Shown here one piece after another: positions 1 through 7,573 of a DNA stretch of 64,000 bases (position 1 is the first letter of the stretch; every line of letters begins with the position of its first letter). The stretch comes from Nonomuraea sediminis (GTDB lineage Bacteria > Actinomycetota > Actinomycetes > Streptosporangiales > Streptosporangiaceae). The stretch covers positions 186,001-250,000 of the forward strand of contig NZ_JAHDTI010000009.1 in the NCBI RefSeq assembly GCF_018531495.1, in the 5' to 3' direction. Both the position numbers and the translations under genes were made by a program. The notes below the pieces were generated by a model. It saw only the letters and a program-made list of their open reading frames with translations, ran no database searches and was not told the DNA's origin.

Positions 1-93
1 GGATGTGGCTCCAGTCCATGTCTGTGGCCCACAGAGCGTTGAGCGAGCGCCACGCCTCGGTCTTGCGCCCCAGGTTGCGTAGGTGGCGGAGCT
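1..93. other. Left edge, no assignable gene
   Basis: Downstream of the lyase stop on the minus strand. One minus-strand frame stays open to the window edge, but no start codon with a ribosome site is visible and I recognise no domain. It may be the beginning of a further gene in the same direction. Confidence 0.3.
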
Positions 94-1398
94 TCAGTGG
101 AGGGTGTGGCGGGCTTCGGTGATGGCTGTGTCCAGGGGGTGGTCGGGGGTGGGGGTGTGGGTGCGCGTGGCGGCTACGCGTTCGCAGGCGAGGATGATTT
201 CGAGGGGTTCGAGGGTGCGGAGGCAGAGGCGGGCGGCCTGGGTGGCGAAGGAGGCGTGGTCCTCTGTGCCGCGGGAGATCACCGCCGTGCCCGTCGTCAC
301 CGGCGTCGCCAGGTGGCATAGTTCGGCGAGGGCGTCGTGGGCGACGTACTCGAGGATCATGGCGCCCGAGTCGCCGGGGCGGGCGGCCAGGAAGGGGAGT
401 TGCCCGGTCATGCCGGGGTCCATGAGAGTGGCCAGGCGGGCGGTGCTGAGCTGGGCCGTCTGGGTGATCGCCGCGCGGAGGGCGTCGAGGGCGAGCGCCA
501 CGGGCGCGCCGTGGAAGTTGCCGTTGTGCCAGGCCAGGCCCCCGGCGATGAGCGGGTTCTCCAGTGCCGCGTTCAGGTCGGTCTCCACGACCCGCGAAGC
601 TCGCTCGAGCGCGTCCAGGGCCGCGCCGTGCACCTGGGCGAAGGCGCGGTAGCCGTACGGATCCTGCACGCGCGCCGCCGTCTCGGCGCTCAGGAGTTCG
701 CGCAGCCGCGCGGCGACGAGGGCCTGTCCGGGGTGCGGCCGGGCTTCCTGTACGGCTACCGCCACCGGCTCCGCGGAGGCGTCGACCGCCGAGAAGGACT
801 GGGCGGCGACGTCCACGGCGGCCGAGAGCAGGGTGCGGATGCGGTGGCAGGCGATCGCGGCGTCGGAAAGCGTCAGCGCGCCCGAGCTGATGAACGGCAG
901 GGCGTCACGGGAGTCCAGCGCATAGCGGGGCGGATCGCCGGAAGGGCCCTGCCAGGCGACCTCCCCCAGCAGGCACAAAGCAGTCGTAGACAGGGCAGTA
1001 AGGTCACCGGTGCCGATAGCCCCATAAGTCCGGACTGGTGGGGTGAACCCGTCGTTGATCGCGGAAGCCAGCACCGGCAGCACCCCAGGAGAGACCCCGG
1101 ACCCGCCGACCAGAAGCTGGTTCAGCCGCACCACCAGCATCCCCCGCGCCCGGAACGGCTCCACCAGTTCCCCGGCCCCACCGGCGTGACTGCGCAGCAG
1201 CCCGAACCCGCCACCCGAGACGGGCACGTCCTTGTTGGCCCCCACCCCGGTGCTCTGCCCGTACACGGGCCCGGTCAGCTCCTGCGCCGCCCGCCAAGCG
1301 GCCCGAGCCCGATCCACCGAGGCGATCGTGACCCGGGCCGTGCCGTACGCGACCTCATGAACCTGCGCGCAGGTCAGGCCGGCACCGTCAAGCTCCAT
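94..1398 (-). CDS. Aromatic amino acid ammonia-lyase family protein (HAL/PAL-like), atypical MIO motif
   Basis: 434 residues, MIO-lyase fold. Seen: YGQSTGVGAN near residue 46 (the catalytic Tyr loop), QDPYGYRAFAQVHG, and ENPL followed by NGNFHG, all in the order found in histidine and phenylalanine/tyrosine ammonia-lyases. The MIO-forming triad, normally Ala-Ser-Gly in GxVGASGDL, is Gly-Thr-Gly here (AIGTGDLTAL, residues 129-131). The protein is shorter than typical HutH (about 510), mainly at the C-terminus. ATG at 1398 lies 8 bases after the stop of the upstream membrane protein gene, so it probably closes a three-gene operon. No other hut genes are nearby, so histidine use is not implied. 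It could be a lyase with an altered cofactor or a non-catalytic relative. Confidence 0.8.
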   Translation of the reverse strand: MELDGAGLTCAQVHEVAYGTARVTIASVDRARAAWRAAQELTGPVYGQSTGVGANKDVPVSGGGFGLLRSHAGGAGELVEPFRARGMLVVRLNQLLVGGSGVSPGVLPVLASAINDGFTPPVRTYGAIGTGDLTALSTTALCLLGEVAWQGPSGDPPRYALDSRDALPFISSGALTLSDAAIACHRIRTLLSAAVDVAAQSFSAVDASAEPVAVAVQEARPHPGQALVAARLRELLSAETAARVQDPYGYRAFAQVHGAALDALERASRVVETDLNAALENPLIAGGLAWHNGNFHGAPVALALDALRAAITQTAQLSTARLATLMDPGMTGQLPFLAARPGDSGAMILEYVAHDALAELCHLATPVTTGTAVISRGTEDHASFATQAARLCLRTLEPLEIILACERVAATRTHTPTPDHPLDTAITEARHTLH

Positions 1399-1406
1399 CG
1401 GGGAGA

Positions 1407-1784
1407 TCAGTCGTTGTCGGGGATGAACAGGCCGAGCAGCCAGCTGACCACGCTGATGATGATCGAGCCGACGACCGCGGAGGGCCAGAAGTCCACCACA
1501 TGGAAGGGGATGTCGAGCTGACCGGCGATCCAGCTGGTCAGCATCAGCATGGCCGCGTTGATCACGAGGAGGAACAAGCCGAGTGTGAGCACGATGATCG
1601 CGCACCCCAGCAGCTTGACGATCGGCTTCACGATCGCGTTGATGACGCCGAAGATCAGGGCGACGACGAGCAGCGTGCCCCAGTACTTCGTCGTGGAGCT
1701 GGTGGTGACGGTGATGCCCGGCACCAGCTGGATGGCCACCCAGAGGGCGACCGCGGCCGCCAGGGTTCTGATGATGAATCTCAC
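1407..1784 (-). CDS. Phage-holin-4-like (YvlD/DUF360 type) small membrane protein
   Basis: 125 residues with four hydrophobic segments and the family signature INAIVKPIVKLLG followed by a Leu/Ile-rich stretch and FWPSAVVGSIIISVVSWLLG. The Pfam family carries the name phage holin, but chromosomal members are membrane proteins of unknown role and nothing here suggests lysis. The start is GTG at 1784: it overlaps the upstream antiporter stop as GTGA and has GGAGG about 9 bases before it. A longer reading from 1802 is less likely. Translationally coupled to the antiporter gene. Confidence 0.8.
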   Translation of the reverse strand: MRFIIRTLAAAVALWVAIQLVPGITVTTSSTTKYWGTLLVVALIFGVINAIVKPIVKLLGCAIIVLTLGLFLLVINAAMLMLTSWIAGQLDIPFHVVDFWPSAVVGSIIISVVSWLLGLFIPDND

Positions 1785-2992
1785 GCTGGTTGATCCTCCC
1801 ATCTCTGATCGGCTCTCCGATAGAGGCTCAGGGCGACGAGCGGATAGATCATCACGGAGAAGACCCCGGCGGTGACCATCGCGGCGGCCTGCGCCGGCTG
1901 GAGCACCCGCTCCTGCACGCCGACGGAGGTGATCACCACGACGAGCGGCAGCGCGGCCGAGGCGAACAGCGCCAGCGCCCTGGGCTCGCCGCGGCGCAGG
2001 CCCGGGTCGCGGCGGTGCAGCAGGTAGGTGGGCACGCCGCGAACGACCAGGAAGAGCACCAGGAACACGGGGATCAGCACCAGGCTGCGCGGGTTGGCGA
2101 GCATCGCGGTGATGTCCAGCTTGACGCCGCTGACCACGAAGAAGAACGGGACGAGCAGGCCGAAGGCGATCGCGTCCAGCTTGATGCCGATGATCCGCTC
2201 CTCCACGTGCGGGCCCGATTTCAGCGCCAGCCGTACCACGATGCCCGCGGAGAAGGCGCCGAGCAGCACGTCCAGGCCGAACTCGTCGGCGATCCAGACC
2301 ATGGCCATCAGGATGAGCATCACGATCCTGATGGCCAGCTGCCCGCTGGTGTCCATCGTGACGGTGACGAGGTGGGCCAGGAGCGGATGCCGCGGCCGCG
2401 CGGCCATCACCGCCGCCACGACCGCGATCACCGCGAAGACCACCATCAGCATGATCGTGTGCAGCTTGGCGCCCTCGGTGGTGATCAGCGCCAGCATGAT
2501 GATGGGCCCGAACTCGCCCAGCGACCCGATCGCCAGCACCCGCCCGCCGAACGGCCGCTCCAGCGCCCCCGCGTCGCGCACCATCGGCAGGATCGTGCCG
2601 AGCGCGGTCGTCGTCACCGCGAGCCCGATCAGCTGCGCGGCCAGCGAGAAGCCGGCGACGGCCAGCCCGAACAGCATCCCGGCCGCCATCGACACGAACC
2701 AGCCGATCGTCGCGAGCCTGATCGGCCTGCCCTTGATCCGGTCGAACTCGATCTCGAACCCGGCCATGAACATCAGCATCGACAGGCCGAAGTTCGAGAA
2801 CAGGTTCACCGAGGCGTCGACCACGACCCAGCCCAGGACGACCGGCCCCACCAGCACACCGAGCAGGATCTCCAGCACCACGCTCGGCATCCTGATCACG
2901 CGCCGCATCAGGTGCGCCAGGATCGGCGCGATGGCAGACGCGAGCACGACGATCACGATGCTGAACATGCACGCTAAATGCCCGGCGATCAC
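1781..2992 (-). CDS. Cation:proton antiporter (CPA2/Kef-type membrane domain)
   Basis: About 403 residues, 11-13 predicted membrane segments, no cytoplasmic RCK/TrkA domain. Family features: repeated GxLxGP-like element (LLGVLVGPVVLG), FMAGFEIEFDRIKGRP (the conserved F-x-x-G-x-E-x-x of CPA2 antiporters), and ALGTILPMVRDAG. It would exchange Na+ or K+ for H+ in the cytoplasmic membrane; the ion is not deducible. The start is uncertain: GTG at 2992 or ATG at 2968, eight codons later. First gene of a minus-strand operon with the small membrane protein and the lyase; divergent from the gene at 3080. Confidence 0.85.
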   Translation of the reverse strand: MIAGHLACMFSIVIVVLASAIAPILAHLMRRVIRMPSVVLEILLGVLVGPVVLGWVVVDASVNLFSNFGLSMLMFMAGFEIEFDRIKGRPIRLATIGWFVSMAAGMLFGLAVAGFSLAAQLIGLAVTTTALGTILPMVRDAGALERPFGGRVLAIGSLGEFGPIIMLALITTEGAKLHTIMLMVVFAVIAVVAAVMAARPRHPLLAHLVTVTMDTSGQLAIRIVMLILMAMVWIADEFGLDVLLGAFSAGIVVRLALKSGPHVEERIIGIKLDAIAFGLLVPFFFVVSGVKLDITAMLANPRSLVLIPVFLVLFLVVRGVPTYLLHRRDPGLRRGEPRALALFASAALPLVVVITSVGVQERVLQPAQAAAMVTAGVFSVMIYPLVALSLYRRADQRWEDQPA

Positions 2993-3079
2993 GATCCGTA
3001 GTCAAGCGTGATCGTTCGAGTAGGGTTGGCGTTATCGATGCCGCATTGGGGGGAAGGTCTCCGCAGGGGAGGGAGCGAG

Positions 3080-3355
3080 ATGGACGCCAATGGTCTGGAG
3101 TCGTTGCCGGCCAACGAGCTGCACGATCGCGCCGTACGCTACGCCGTGCGCCACGGCGATTTCGGGTTCCTGTGGAACCTGCTGAAGGTGATCCCCGCCG
3201 CCGAGGCCGCCAGCGGAAACGACGACGAATCCGCCAACGACCTCAGCCGGGTCTCCGCGCTCCTCAGCGACGCGATCGCGGCAGGCGAGGGCGAGCTCGG
3301 CGAAGCGCTCAAACCCGTCTACATCGACTACCTGACCAAGCACCCGGACGCCTAG
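3080..3355 (+). CDS. Conserved actinobacterial protein of unknown function
   Basis: 91 residues, acidic, soluble, predicted helical: LPANELHDRAVRYAVRHGDFGFLWNLLKVIPAAEAA and later YIDYLTKHPDA. I recall similar short proteins across Streptomyces and relatives but no assigned role. ATG at 3080 is chosen because GGGGAGGGAG precedes it; an upstream GTG frame from 3008 lacks a ribosome site and would cover the promoter. Its stop overlaps the convergent apbE stop by 4 bases. Confidence 0.75.
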   Translation: MDANGLESLPANELHDRAVRYAVRHGDFGFLWNLLKVIPAAEAASGNDDESANDLSRVSALLSDAIAAGEGELGEALKPVYIDYLTKHPDA

Positions 3356-4128
3356 CCCGCCAGCCGGGCCTCCGTCCCGCTGTACTCCGCCAGTCCCGGC
3401 GTGCTGAACTCCTGCCCGTCCCTGCCGACGATCAAGGTCTGGTACGGCTCGGCCTCGGCGAGCTCGGTGGCGAAGCGCCTGGCCAGGAGCGGACCCATGG
3501 CGTACATGGCGGTGGCGTAGGCGTCGGCCACACCGAGGTCGGGTCCGAGCACGGTGACCTGGCCCTGCCAGGTCTGCTGCGCGCCGGTCCGCGGGTCGAC
3601 GATCCTGGCGCCGCCCGAGGTGGCGATGCCCAGGCAGTTGGCGTGGACGATCTTGCGTACGACGTCGGTGCGCGGGTCGCGGATGGCGACGTGCCAGCGC
3701 TTGCCGGGCGCCGCCGAGCCGCGGACGCGGATGTCTCCCGCGGCGTTGACCTGGTGGTCGACCGCTCCGGCTTGGGTCAGCGCGCGCGAGAGCCGCTCAA
3801 GCGCCCAGCCCTTGATGTAGGCGGACGGGTCGAGCACGCCCTTGATGCGGGCGTCGAACCAGCCGTCCGTGGCCTCGCTGAGGCCCTCGCAGCGGTGCAG
3901 CACCTCGATCAGCTCGGGGATCTGGCGAATGGTCAGGCCATGGTTGAGCCGCCAGATCTGGCTGTCCTCCTTGACCGGGTTGAAGGTGTCATCCACCCAT
4001 CGCAACCAGGCGAAGGCGTCGTCGAGCAGGGGTGTCAGTTCCCGGCTCGGCAGGGCCGTGCGAATGTCCACGCTGACCGGCATGCCCATGACCATCTCCA
4101 CACGGGCGCTTCCGGGGAATGTCGTCAC
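3352..4128 (-). CDS. apbE: FAD:protein FMN transferase, ApbE family
   Basis: 258 residues. ApbE enzymes cleave FAD and attach FMN to a Ser/Thr of flavoproteins, usually on the outer face of the membrane. Motifs in order: MGMPVSVDI at the N-terminus, DPSAYIKGWALER (family DPSGxVKGWA), NAAGDIRVRG, LGIATSGG followed by RIVDPRTG, and the magnesium-binding ADAYATAMYAMG. No signal peptide or lipobox is visible, unlike many bacterial ApbE proteins. GTG start at 4128 preceded by AAGGAGG. The upstream membrane protein gene on the same strand resembles a ferric reductase; ApbE often occurs with such genes and an FMN-binding protein, which is absent here. Confidence 0.88.
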   Translation of the reverse strand: MTTFPGSARVEMVMGMPVSVDIRTALPSRELTPLLDDAFAWLRWVDDTFNPVKEDSQIWRLNHGLTIRQIPELIEVLHRCEGLSEATDGWFDARIKGVLDPSAYIKGWALERLSRALTQAGAVDHQVNAAGDIRVRGSAAPGKRWHVAIRDPRTDVVRKIVHANCLGIATSGGARIVDPRTGAQQTWQGQVTVLGPDLGVADAYATAMYAMGPLLARRFATELAEAEPYQTLIVGRDGQEFSTPGLAEYSGTEARLAG

Positions 4129-4179
4129 CTTGCCTCCTTACTCCGCAGCCAACCGTCCCACGGAAGGCGTAATGCCGGG

Positions 4180-4866
4180 CTAAACGCATTTCTTACGTTT
4201 GACCCGCTGTACGGCGAGCCGCCGCAGCGACCCGCGCACGTACCTGGTGAACGAGCGGGGACCGGCGATCGTCACCTCGCGCTGCGCGATGTCGGGTATC
4301 TCACGTTCCAGCCCGGAGGCGCTGACCAGCTCTTTGGCCCGCGGATCGTGCTCGCCGCCGAGGACGAGCCGCACGCCGTACCTCTCCTCGAGCTCGCGGA
4401 GCTCGGGGGTGGCGCGCTCGGCGCGGTAGATGGCCACCGTGTCGCGATCTTTTAGGATTTGCCGGATTCGGGCGGGCGCGACGCCCGAGGCGATGAGGAC
4501 CGAGCCCCTCGCCGGTTCGGGGGCCTTGTGGCTCCAGACGGCCATCACGGCGGCCGTGCCGTACAGCAGCAGCGAGCCGGTGCGGCTCAGGCTCGTCACG
4601 TACGCCGTGGAGGCGAACTGGTGGGCCAGCACCAGGCCGCCCGCGAGGTAGCCGGCCAGCCGCAGCCGCTGCCGGTTCTGCTCCGACAGAAAGCGCTCGA
4701 CCGTCCAGACGGTCACGACGCCGAGTGCGACGAGCAGTGCGGTGACCGCGTACGCGGACGGTTTCCACGGGTATCCGAAGCCCGGCTGGAGCGCCCCGAA
4801 CTCGGCTACCACGACTCCGGCCCAGAAGATGACGGGCCATTGCTTGGGTGTTGCCTCGCCAGCCAT
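4180..4866 (-). CDS. Reduced ferric-reductase-like membrane protein
   Basis: About 228 residues: four membrane segments in the first 115 residues, then a soluble tail. The tail ends with DIAQREVTIAGPRSFTRYVRGSLRRL, which resembles the last strand-helix of ferredoxin/ferric reductase NAD-binding domains (family form: D-I-x-x-R-x-x-x-x-C-G-P). The FAD-binding barrel with its RxYS motif is missing and the Cys of CGP is Ala, so this is either a degenerate reductase or a distinct protein that kept the ends. ATG at 4866 is used; a TTG at 4887 is possible. Upstream of apbE with a 51-base gap, so probably co-transcribed. Function uncertain. Confidence 0.55.
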   Translation of the reverse strand: MAGEATPKQWPVIFWAGVVVAEFGALQPGFGYPWKPSAYAVTALLVALGVVTVWTVERFLSEQNRQRLRLAGYLAGGLVLAHQFASTAYVTSLSRTGSLLLYGTAAVMAVWSHKAPEPARGSVLIASGVAPARIRQILKDRDTVAIYRAERATPELRELEERYGVRLVLGGEHDPRAKELVSASGLEREIPDIAQREVTIAGPRSFTRYVRGSLRRLAVQRVKRKKCV

Positions 4867-4918
4867 GCCATCGACGATGCGCGCCAAAGATGAGATCTGT
4901 CTGAGTAAGGTCTAAGAC

Positions 4919-5311
4919 ATGGCTAACGTGCGAGTTGAGCGTACTGAGGACGGTGGGTTCGTGGCGACGAACGCCAGGGGCGCCGAGGTACGGATGGGCG
5001 GTGGCGACGACGACGGGGTGTTCACCCCGGTCGAGCTGCTGCTGGCGGCGGTCGGGGGCTGCAACATCGTGACCGTGGAGCCCCTCACGGCACAGCGCGG
5101 ACAGCGGCTGATCCGGCTCGCGATGACCGTCGAGGCGGAGAAGGTCGAGCCCAACAAGCTCGGGCCGGTCACGGTCACCTACGATGTGGAGGTCCCCTCC
5201 GAGAAGGCCGACGAGGTCTACCGGGCGGTCGCCACCCGCGTCCACGAGAAGTACTGCACGGTCTCGCGCTCGCTCCAGGAGGGAACTGACGTCCGTTTGG
5301 AGCTTCCCTAG
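4919..5311 (+). CDS. OsmC family protein
   Basis: 130 residues. OsmC/Ohr proteins use two cysteines to reduce organic hydroperoxides. Here FTPVELLLAAVGGCNIVTVE carries the first Cys on the core helix and EKYCTVSRSL the second, the standard spacing of the OsmC group rather than Ohr. Cytoplasmic, homodimeric in known members. The substrate is not deducible. ATG follows a short leader with TAAGGT in the spacer and may be near-leaderless. Divergent from the ferric-reductase-like gene. Confidence 0.85.
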   Translation: MANVRVERTEDGGFVATNARGAEVRMGGGDDDGVFTPVELLLAAVGGCNIVTVEPLTAQRGQRLIRLAMTVEAEKVEPNKLGPVTVTYDVEVPSEKADEVYRAVATRVHEKYCTVSRSLQEGTDVRLELP

Positions 5312-5449
5312 CCTGATTAGGCGGATATTCGACCTGGTTATGACGCGTCCGTTGCATTCGCCTCGCTAGTGTCGAAGCAGGTCAAGAGTCCTGCGACTGA
5401 CTAGCAGACTTTTACCGATGCGGACGCGGAGGGGGACCGTCGTCTGCAG

Positions 5450-5545
5450 TGCGGGACCGCCGATGTTTTTGGGGGAAAGCATCGGCCTGGACCGCCATAG
5501 ATCGGGGCCGGACAGGTTTGGGGGAACTGTCCGGCCCCGATTTCA
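5450..5545 (-). ncRNA. Probable 6C RNA (actinobacterial small RNA)
   Basis: Read on the minus strand there are two hairpins, each with a C-run in the loop. The first has a perfect 15-bp stem (5501-5515 with 5527-5541) and loop TTCCCCCAAAC; the second a 7-bp stem (5459-5465 with 5480-5486) and loop CTTTCCCCCAAAAA. Twin stems with loops rich in consecutive cytosines define the 6C RNA family of Actinobacteria. The exact ends and promoter are not determined. On the plus strand the same region would be G-looped hairpins ahead of the nucleoside hydrolase gene, which fits no element I know. Confidence 0.68.
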
Positions 5546-5595
5546 TGCCCGCAGACGGCCCACCTGACCGACTTGTCCGGATATTCTCTGACATC

Positions 5596-6507
5596 GTGAC
5601 AAGGGTCCTCATTGACTGTGATCCGGGCATCGACGATGCCCTGGCGCTCGCTCTGGCCGCCTCCCGCCTGGAGATCGTCGGCATCACCACCGTCGGCGGC
5701 AACGTAGATCTCTCCTTGACCACCGCCAACGCGCTCGCCCTCCGCGAGTTCCTGGATCTCGGCGACGTGCCCGTCACGCCGGGCGCCGCGGGCGCCCTGA
5801 TGCGCAAGACGGTGCGGGCTCCGCACGTCCACGGCGACACCGGGCTCGGCGACGTCGTCCTGCCGCCTGCCGTACGGCCGGCCTCGCAGGGGCACGCGGC
5901 GGACTTCATCATCGAGACGCTGGCCGCCTCCCCCGGCGAGATCACGCTGATCGCCATCGGGCCGCTGACGAACGTGGCGCTGGCCGTACTCCGTGAGCCT
6001 CGCGTCGTGGAGTGGGCCAAGCAGCTGATCATCATGGGCGGCTCCTTCACGCGCGGCAACCACAACCCCGCGGCGGAGTTCAACATCCTCGCCGACCCCG
6101 AGGCGGCCTCGATCGTCTTCGACGCGGGCTGGCAGGTGCACATGATGGGCCTGGACGTCACGCTCACGGCCCTGGTCACCTCGGAGGTGCTCGACCGCAT
6201 GCGCGGCCTCGGCCGCCTGTCCGACCTCCTGGTGCCCGCAGCCCAGTACTACGGCGTCATCAGCGCCGACGGCGGCCCCGCGATCCACGACGCCGTCGCC
6301 GTGGCCTACGCGCTCGACCCCACGCTCGTGACCTCCGTCCCGGCCCGGGTCGACGTGGAGACGAAGGGTGCGTACACCTCAGGCATGACGGTCACGGACT
6401 TCCGGGTCTCCCAGGGAAACGCCCAGGTGGCAACCGTTCTTGACGTCAAGCGCTTCTGGGATCTCGTCATCGGGGCCTACGAGGAGCTGGCGCGACGGCT
6501 TGGGTGA
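5596..6507 (+). CDS. Nucleoside hydrolase (IU-NH family)
   Basis: 303 residues from GTG 5596. Nucleoside hydrolases split N-ribosyl bonds of purine or pyrimidine nucleosides for salvage. The calcium-binding signature DCDPGIDDALAL is at residues 7-18; further conserved parts are HGDTGLGD, IGPLTNVALA, IIMGGSF, NPAAEFNILADPEAA, MMGLDVT and the late catalytic AIHDAVAVAY (His, second Asp). Length matches the family (about 310). Upstream in-frame starts exist, but the conserved domain begins immediately after this GTG. No clear ribosome site, so it may be leaderless. Followed by tRNA-Lys. Confidence 0.88.
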   Translation: MTRVLIDCDPGIDDALALALAASRLEIVGITTVGGNVDLSLTTANALALREFLDLGDVPVTPGAAGALMRKTVRAPHVHGDTGLGDVVLPPAVRPASQGHAADFIIETLAASPGEITLIAIGPLTNVALAVLREPRVVEWAKQLIIMGGSFTRGNHNPAAEFNILADPEAASIVFDAGWQVHMMGLDVTLTALVTSEVLDRMRGLGRLSDLLVPAAQYYGVISADGGPAIHDAVAVAYALDPTLVTSVPARVDVETKGAYTSGMTVTDFRVSQGNAQVATVLDVKRFWDLVIGAYEELARRLG

Positions 6508-6541
6508 TGTGCCGGAGGTGCTACAGTTACTGCTGTCGCAA

Positions 6542-6615
6542 GCGCCGCTAGCTCAGTTGGTCAGAGCAGCTGACTCTTAATCAGCGGGTCCGGGGTTCGA
6601 GTCCCTGGCGGCGCA
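6542..6615 (+). tRNA. tRNA-Lys (anticodon CTT)
   Basis: 74 bases. Acceptor GCGCCGC (6542-6548) pairs with GCGGCGC (6608-6614), discriminator A. D-arm AGCTCAGTTGGTCAGAGC, anticodon stem GCTGA/TCAGC with loop CTCTTAA giving anticodon CTT, and T-arm with GGTTCGAGTCC. CCA is not encoded. A perfect hairpin terminator follows within 6 bases. Confidence 0.97.
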
Positions 6616-6620
6616 CAGAC

Positions 6621-6654
6621 AAACCCCAGGTCAAATGTTGACCTGGGGTTTTGT
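6621..6654. terminator. Bidirectional intrinsic terminator after tRNA-Lys
   Basis: Perfect 13-bp inverted repeat, AACCCCAGGTCAA (6622-6634) and TTGACCTGGGGTT (6638-6650), loop ATG, with A residues before and TTTTG after. It serves the tRNA on the plus strand and the convergent fasciclin gene on the minus strand. Confidence 0.9.
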
Positions 6655-6668
6655 GTATCCGGACGCGC

Positions 6669-7448
6669 TTACTTGGGCGGCTCCAGGACGGTGTCGATGA
6701 GGTAGACGGTCGCGTTGGCCGTCCGGATGTTCGGGCACAGCACCTCGGCTTTGCCGTTCACCGTGATCGTGTCGTCGGTCACCTCGGTGGTGATGGTGCC
6801 GGTCTGCCTCGTGCTGAGCTTGGCGTCGGCCAGGTCGGCCGGGGTCTTGCGGCCCTGGACCACGTGGTAGCCGAGGAGGCCGAGGAGCGCCTCGCGGTCG
6901 GCCAGCCACTTGTCGAGCCGCCCCTCGGGGAGCTTGTCGAACGCGGAGTTCACCGGTGCGAAGACGGTGATGTCGCGGGAGTTGGCGAAGGTGGCCGCGT
7001 ACGACGCCTGGTTGATGGCCGAGACGAAGGTCGACAGCTCCGGAATGCCGGACATGGCGGCGACCACCTGCTGCCCGGACATCGTGTCGCGGCTACCGGG
7101 CCCTGAGGGCGGGAGGATGTCGCAGCCGGCTACCGGCGTCGGGGTGGGCTCGCTGATACGGGGAGTGGGCGTGGGGGTCCAGGACGGGCGCGGAGACGGC
7201 GACCAGTCCGGGGAGGGGGTGGTGGGCGTCTCGGGCGTCTCGGGCGTCTCGGGCGTCTCGGGCGTCTCGGGCGTCTCGGGCGTGTCAGGCGTGTCAGGCG
7301 TGTCAGGCGTGTCAGGCGTGTCAGGCGTGTCATCCGGGGCCGGGATTGAGGACAGGGGTTTCGCGGGGGCGAGCGGGGGCGCGCCGGCCAGGGTCGCCAT
7401 CACACAAACCGCTGCGAAAGCGAATGAAAGGCGCGTTCTACGATTCAT
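6669..7448 (-). CDS. Secreted fasciclin-domain protein with a TPD/TPE linker
   Basis: 259 residues. N-terminal signal peptide (MNRRTRLSFAFAAVCVMATL, then Ala/Pro region), a low-complexity linker of six DTP and six ETP triplets, a Pro/Ser/Thr-rich stretch, and a C-terminal FAS1 domain of about 130 residues. The FAS1 boxes are seen as TVFAPVNSAFDKLPEG and, at the end, NATVYLIDTVLEPPK. FAS1 domains mediate adhesion or matrix contact; the long linker would hold the domain away from the cell wall. No sortase motif or lipobox. ATG at 7448 with GGGGG upstream; the frame continues 14 codons further but without a ribosome site. Confidence 0.85.
   Translation of the reverse strand: MNRRTRLSFAFAAVCVMATLAGAPPLAPAKPLSSIPAPDDTPDTPDTPDTPDTPDTPETPETPETPETPETPETPTTPSPDWSPSPRPSWTPTPTPRISEPTPTPVAGCDILPPSGPGSRDTMSGQQVVAAMSGIPELSTFVSAINQASYAATFANSRDITVFAPVNSAFDKLPEGRLDKWLADREALLGLLGYHVVQGRKTPADLADAKLSTRQTGTITTEVTDDTITVNGKAEVLCPNIRTANATVYLIDTVLEPPK
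7225..7332 (-). repeat. 12 tandem 9-bp repeats coding DTP/ETP
   Basis: Six exact copies of ggcgtctcg (7225-7278) followed by six exact copies of ggcgtgtca (7279-7332), inside the fasciclin gene. In the protein they read ETP x6 and DTP x6. Exact identity within each block suggests recent slippage expansion; copy number probably varies between strains. Confidence 0.95.
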
Positions 7449-7527
7449 GGACTGATACCCCCGAAAACAGTCGTCATCTGACGCTGTCACCGGGACCGCG
7501 GCTACGACCAGCGCAGGTCAGGCCGCC

Positions 7528-7556
7528 CTGAGGACGGAAATCACCGCCCTTCAGGA
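7528..7556 (-). terminator. Imperfect hairpin after the second eCIS operon
   Basis: CCCTGAGGACGG and CCGCCCTTCAGG form an imperfect stem with a short loop, just beyond the stop of the zinc-ribbon gene. It is the only terminator candidate between the two minus-strand genes. Confidence 0.35.
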
Positions 7557-7573
7557 CGCACGGAAGTGCGGAG

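Noticed and set aside
1407..1784. A lysis holin
   Set aside because: The family name is historical; the gene is coupled to a cation antiporter gene with no lysin near.
5459..5541. Ordinary terminator of the OsmC gene
   Set aside because: There are two hairpins with matching C-run loops on the minus strand and no T-run; the 6C RNA reading explains both.
7225..7332. CRISPR-like or regulatory tandem repeat
   Set aside because: Units are 9 bp without spacers and are in frame, coding ETP/DTP triplets.
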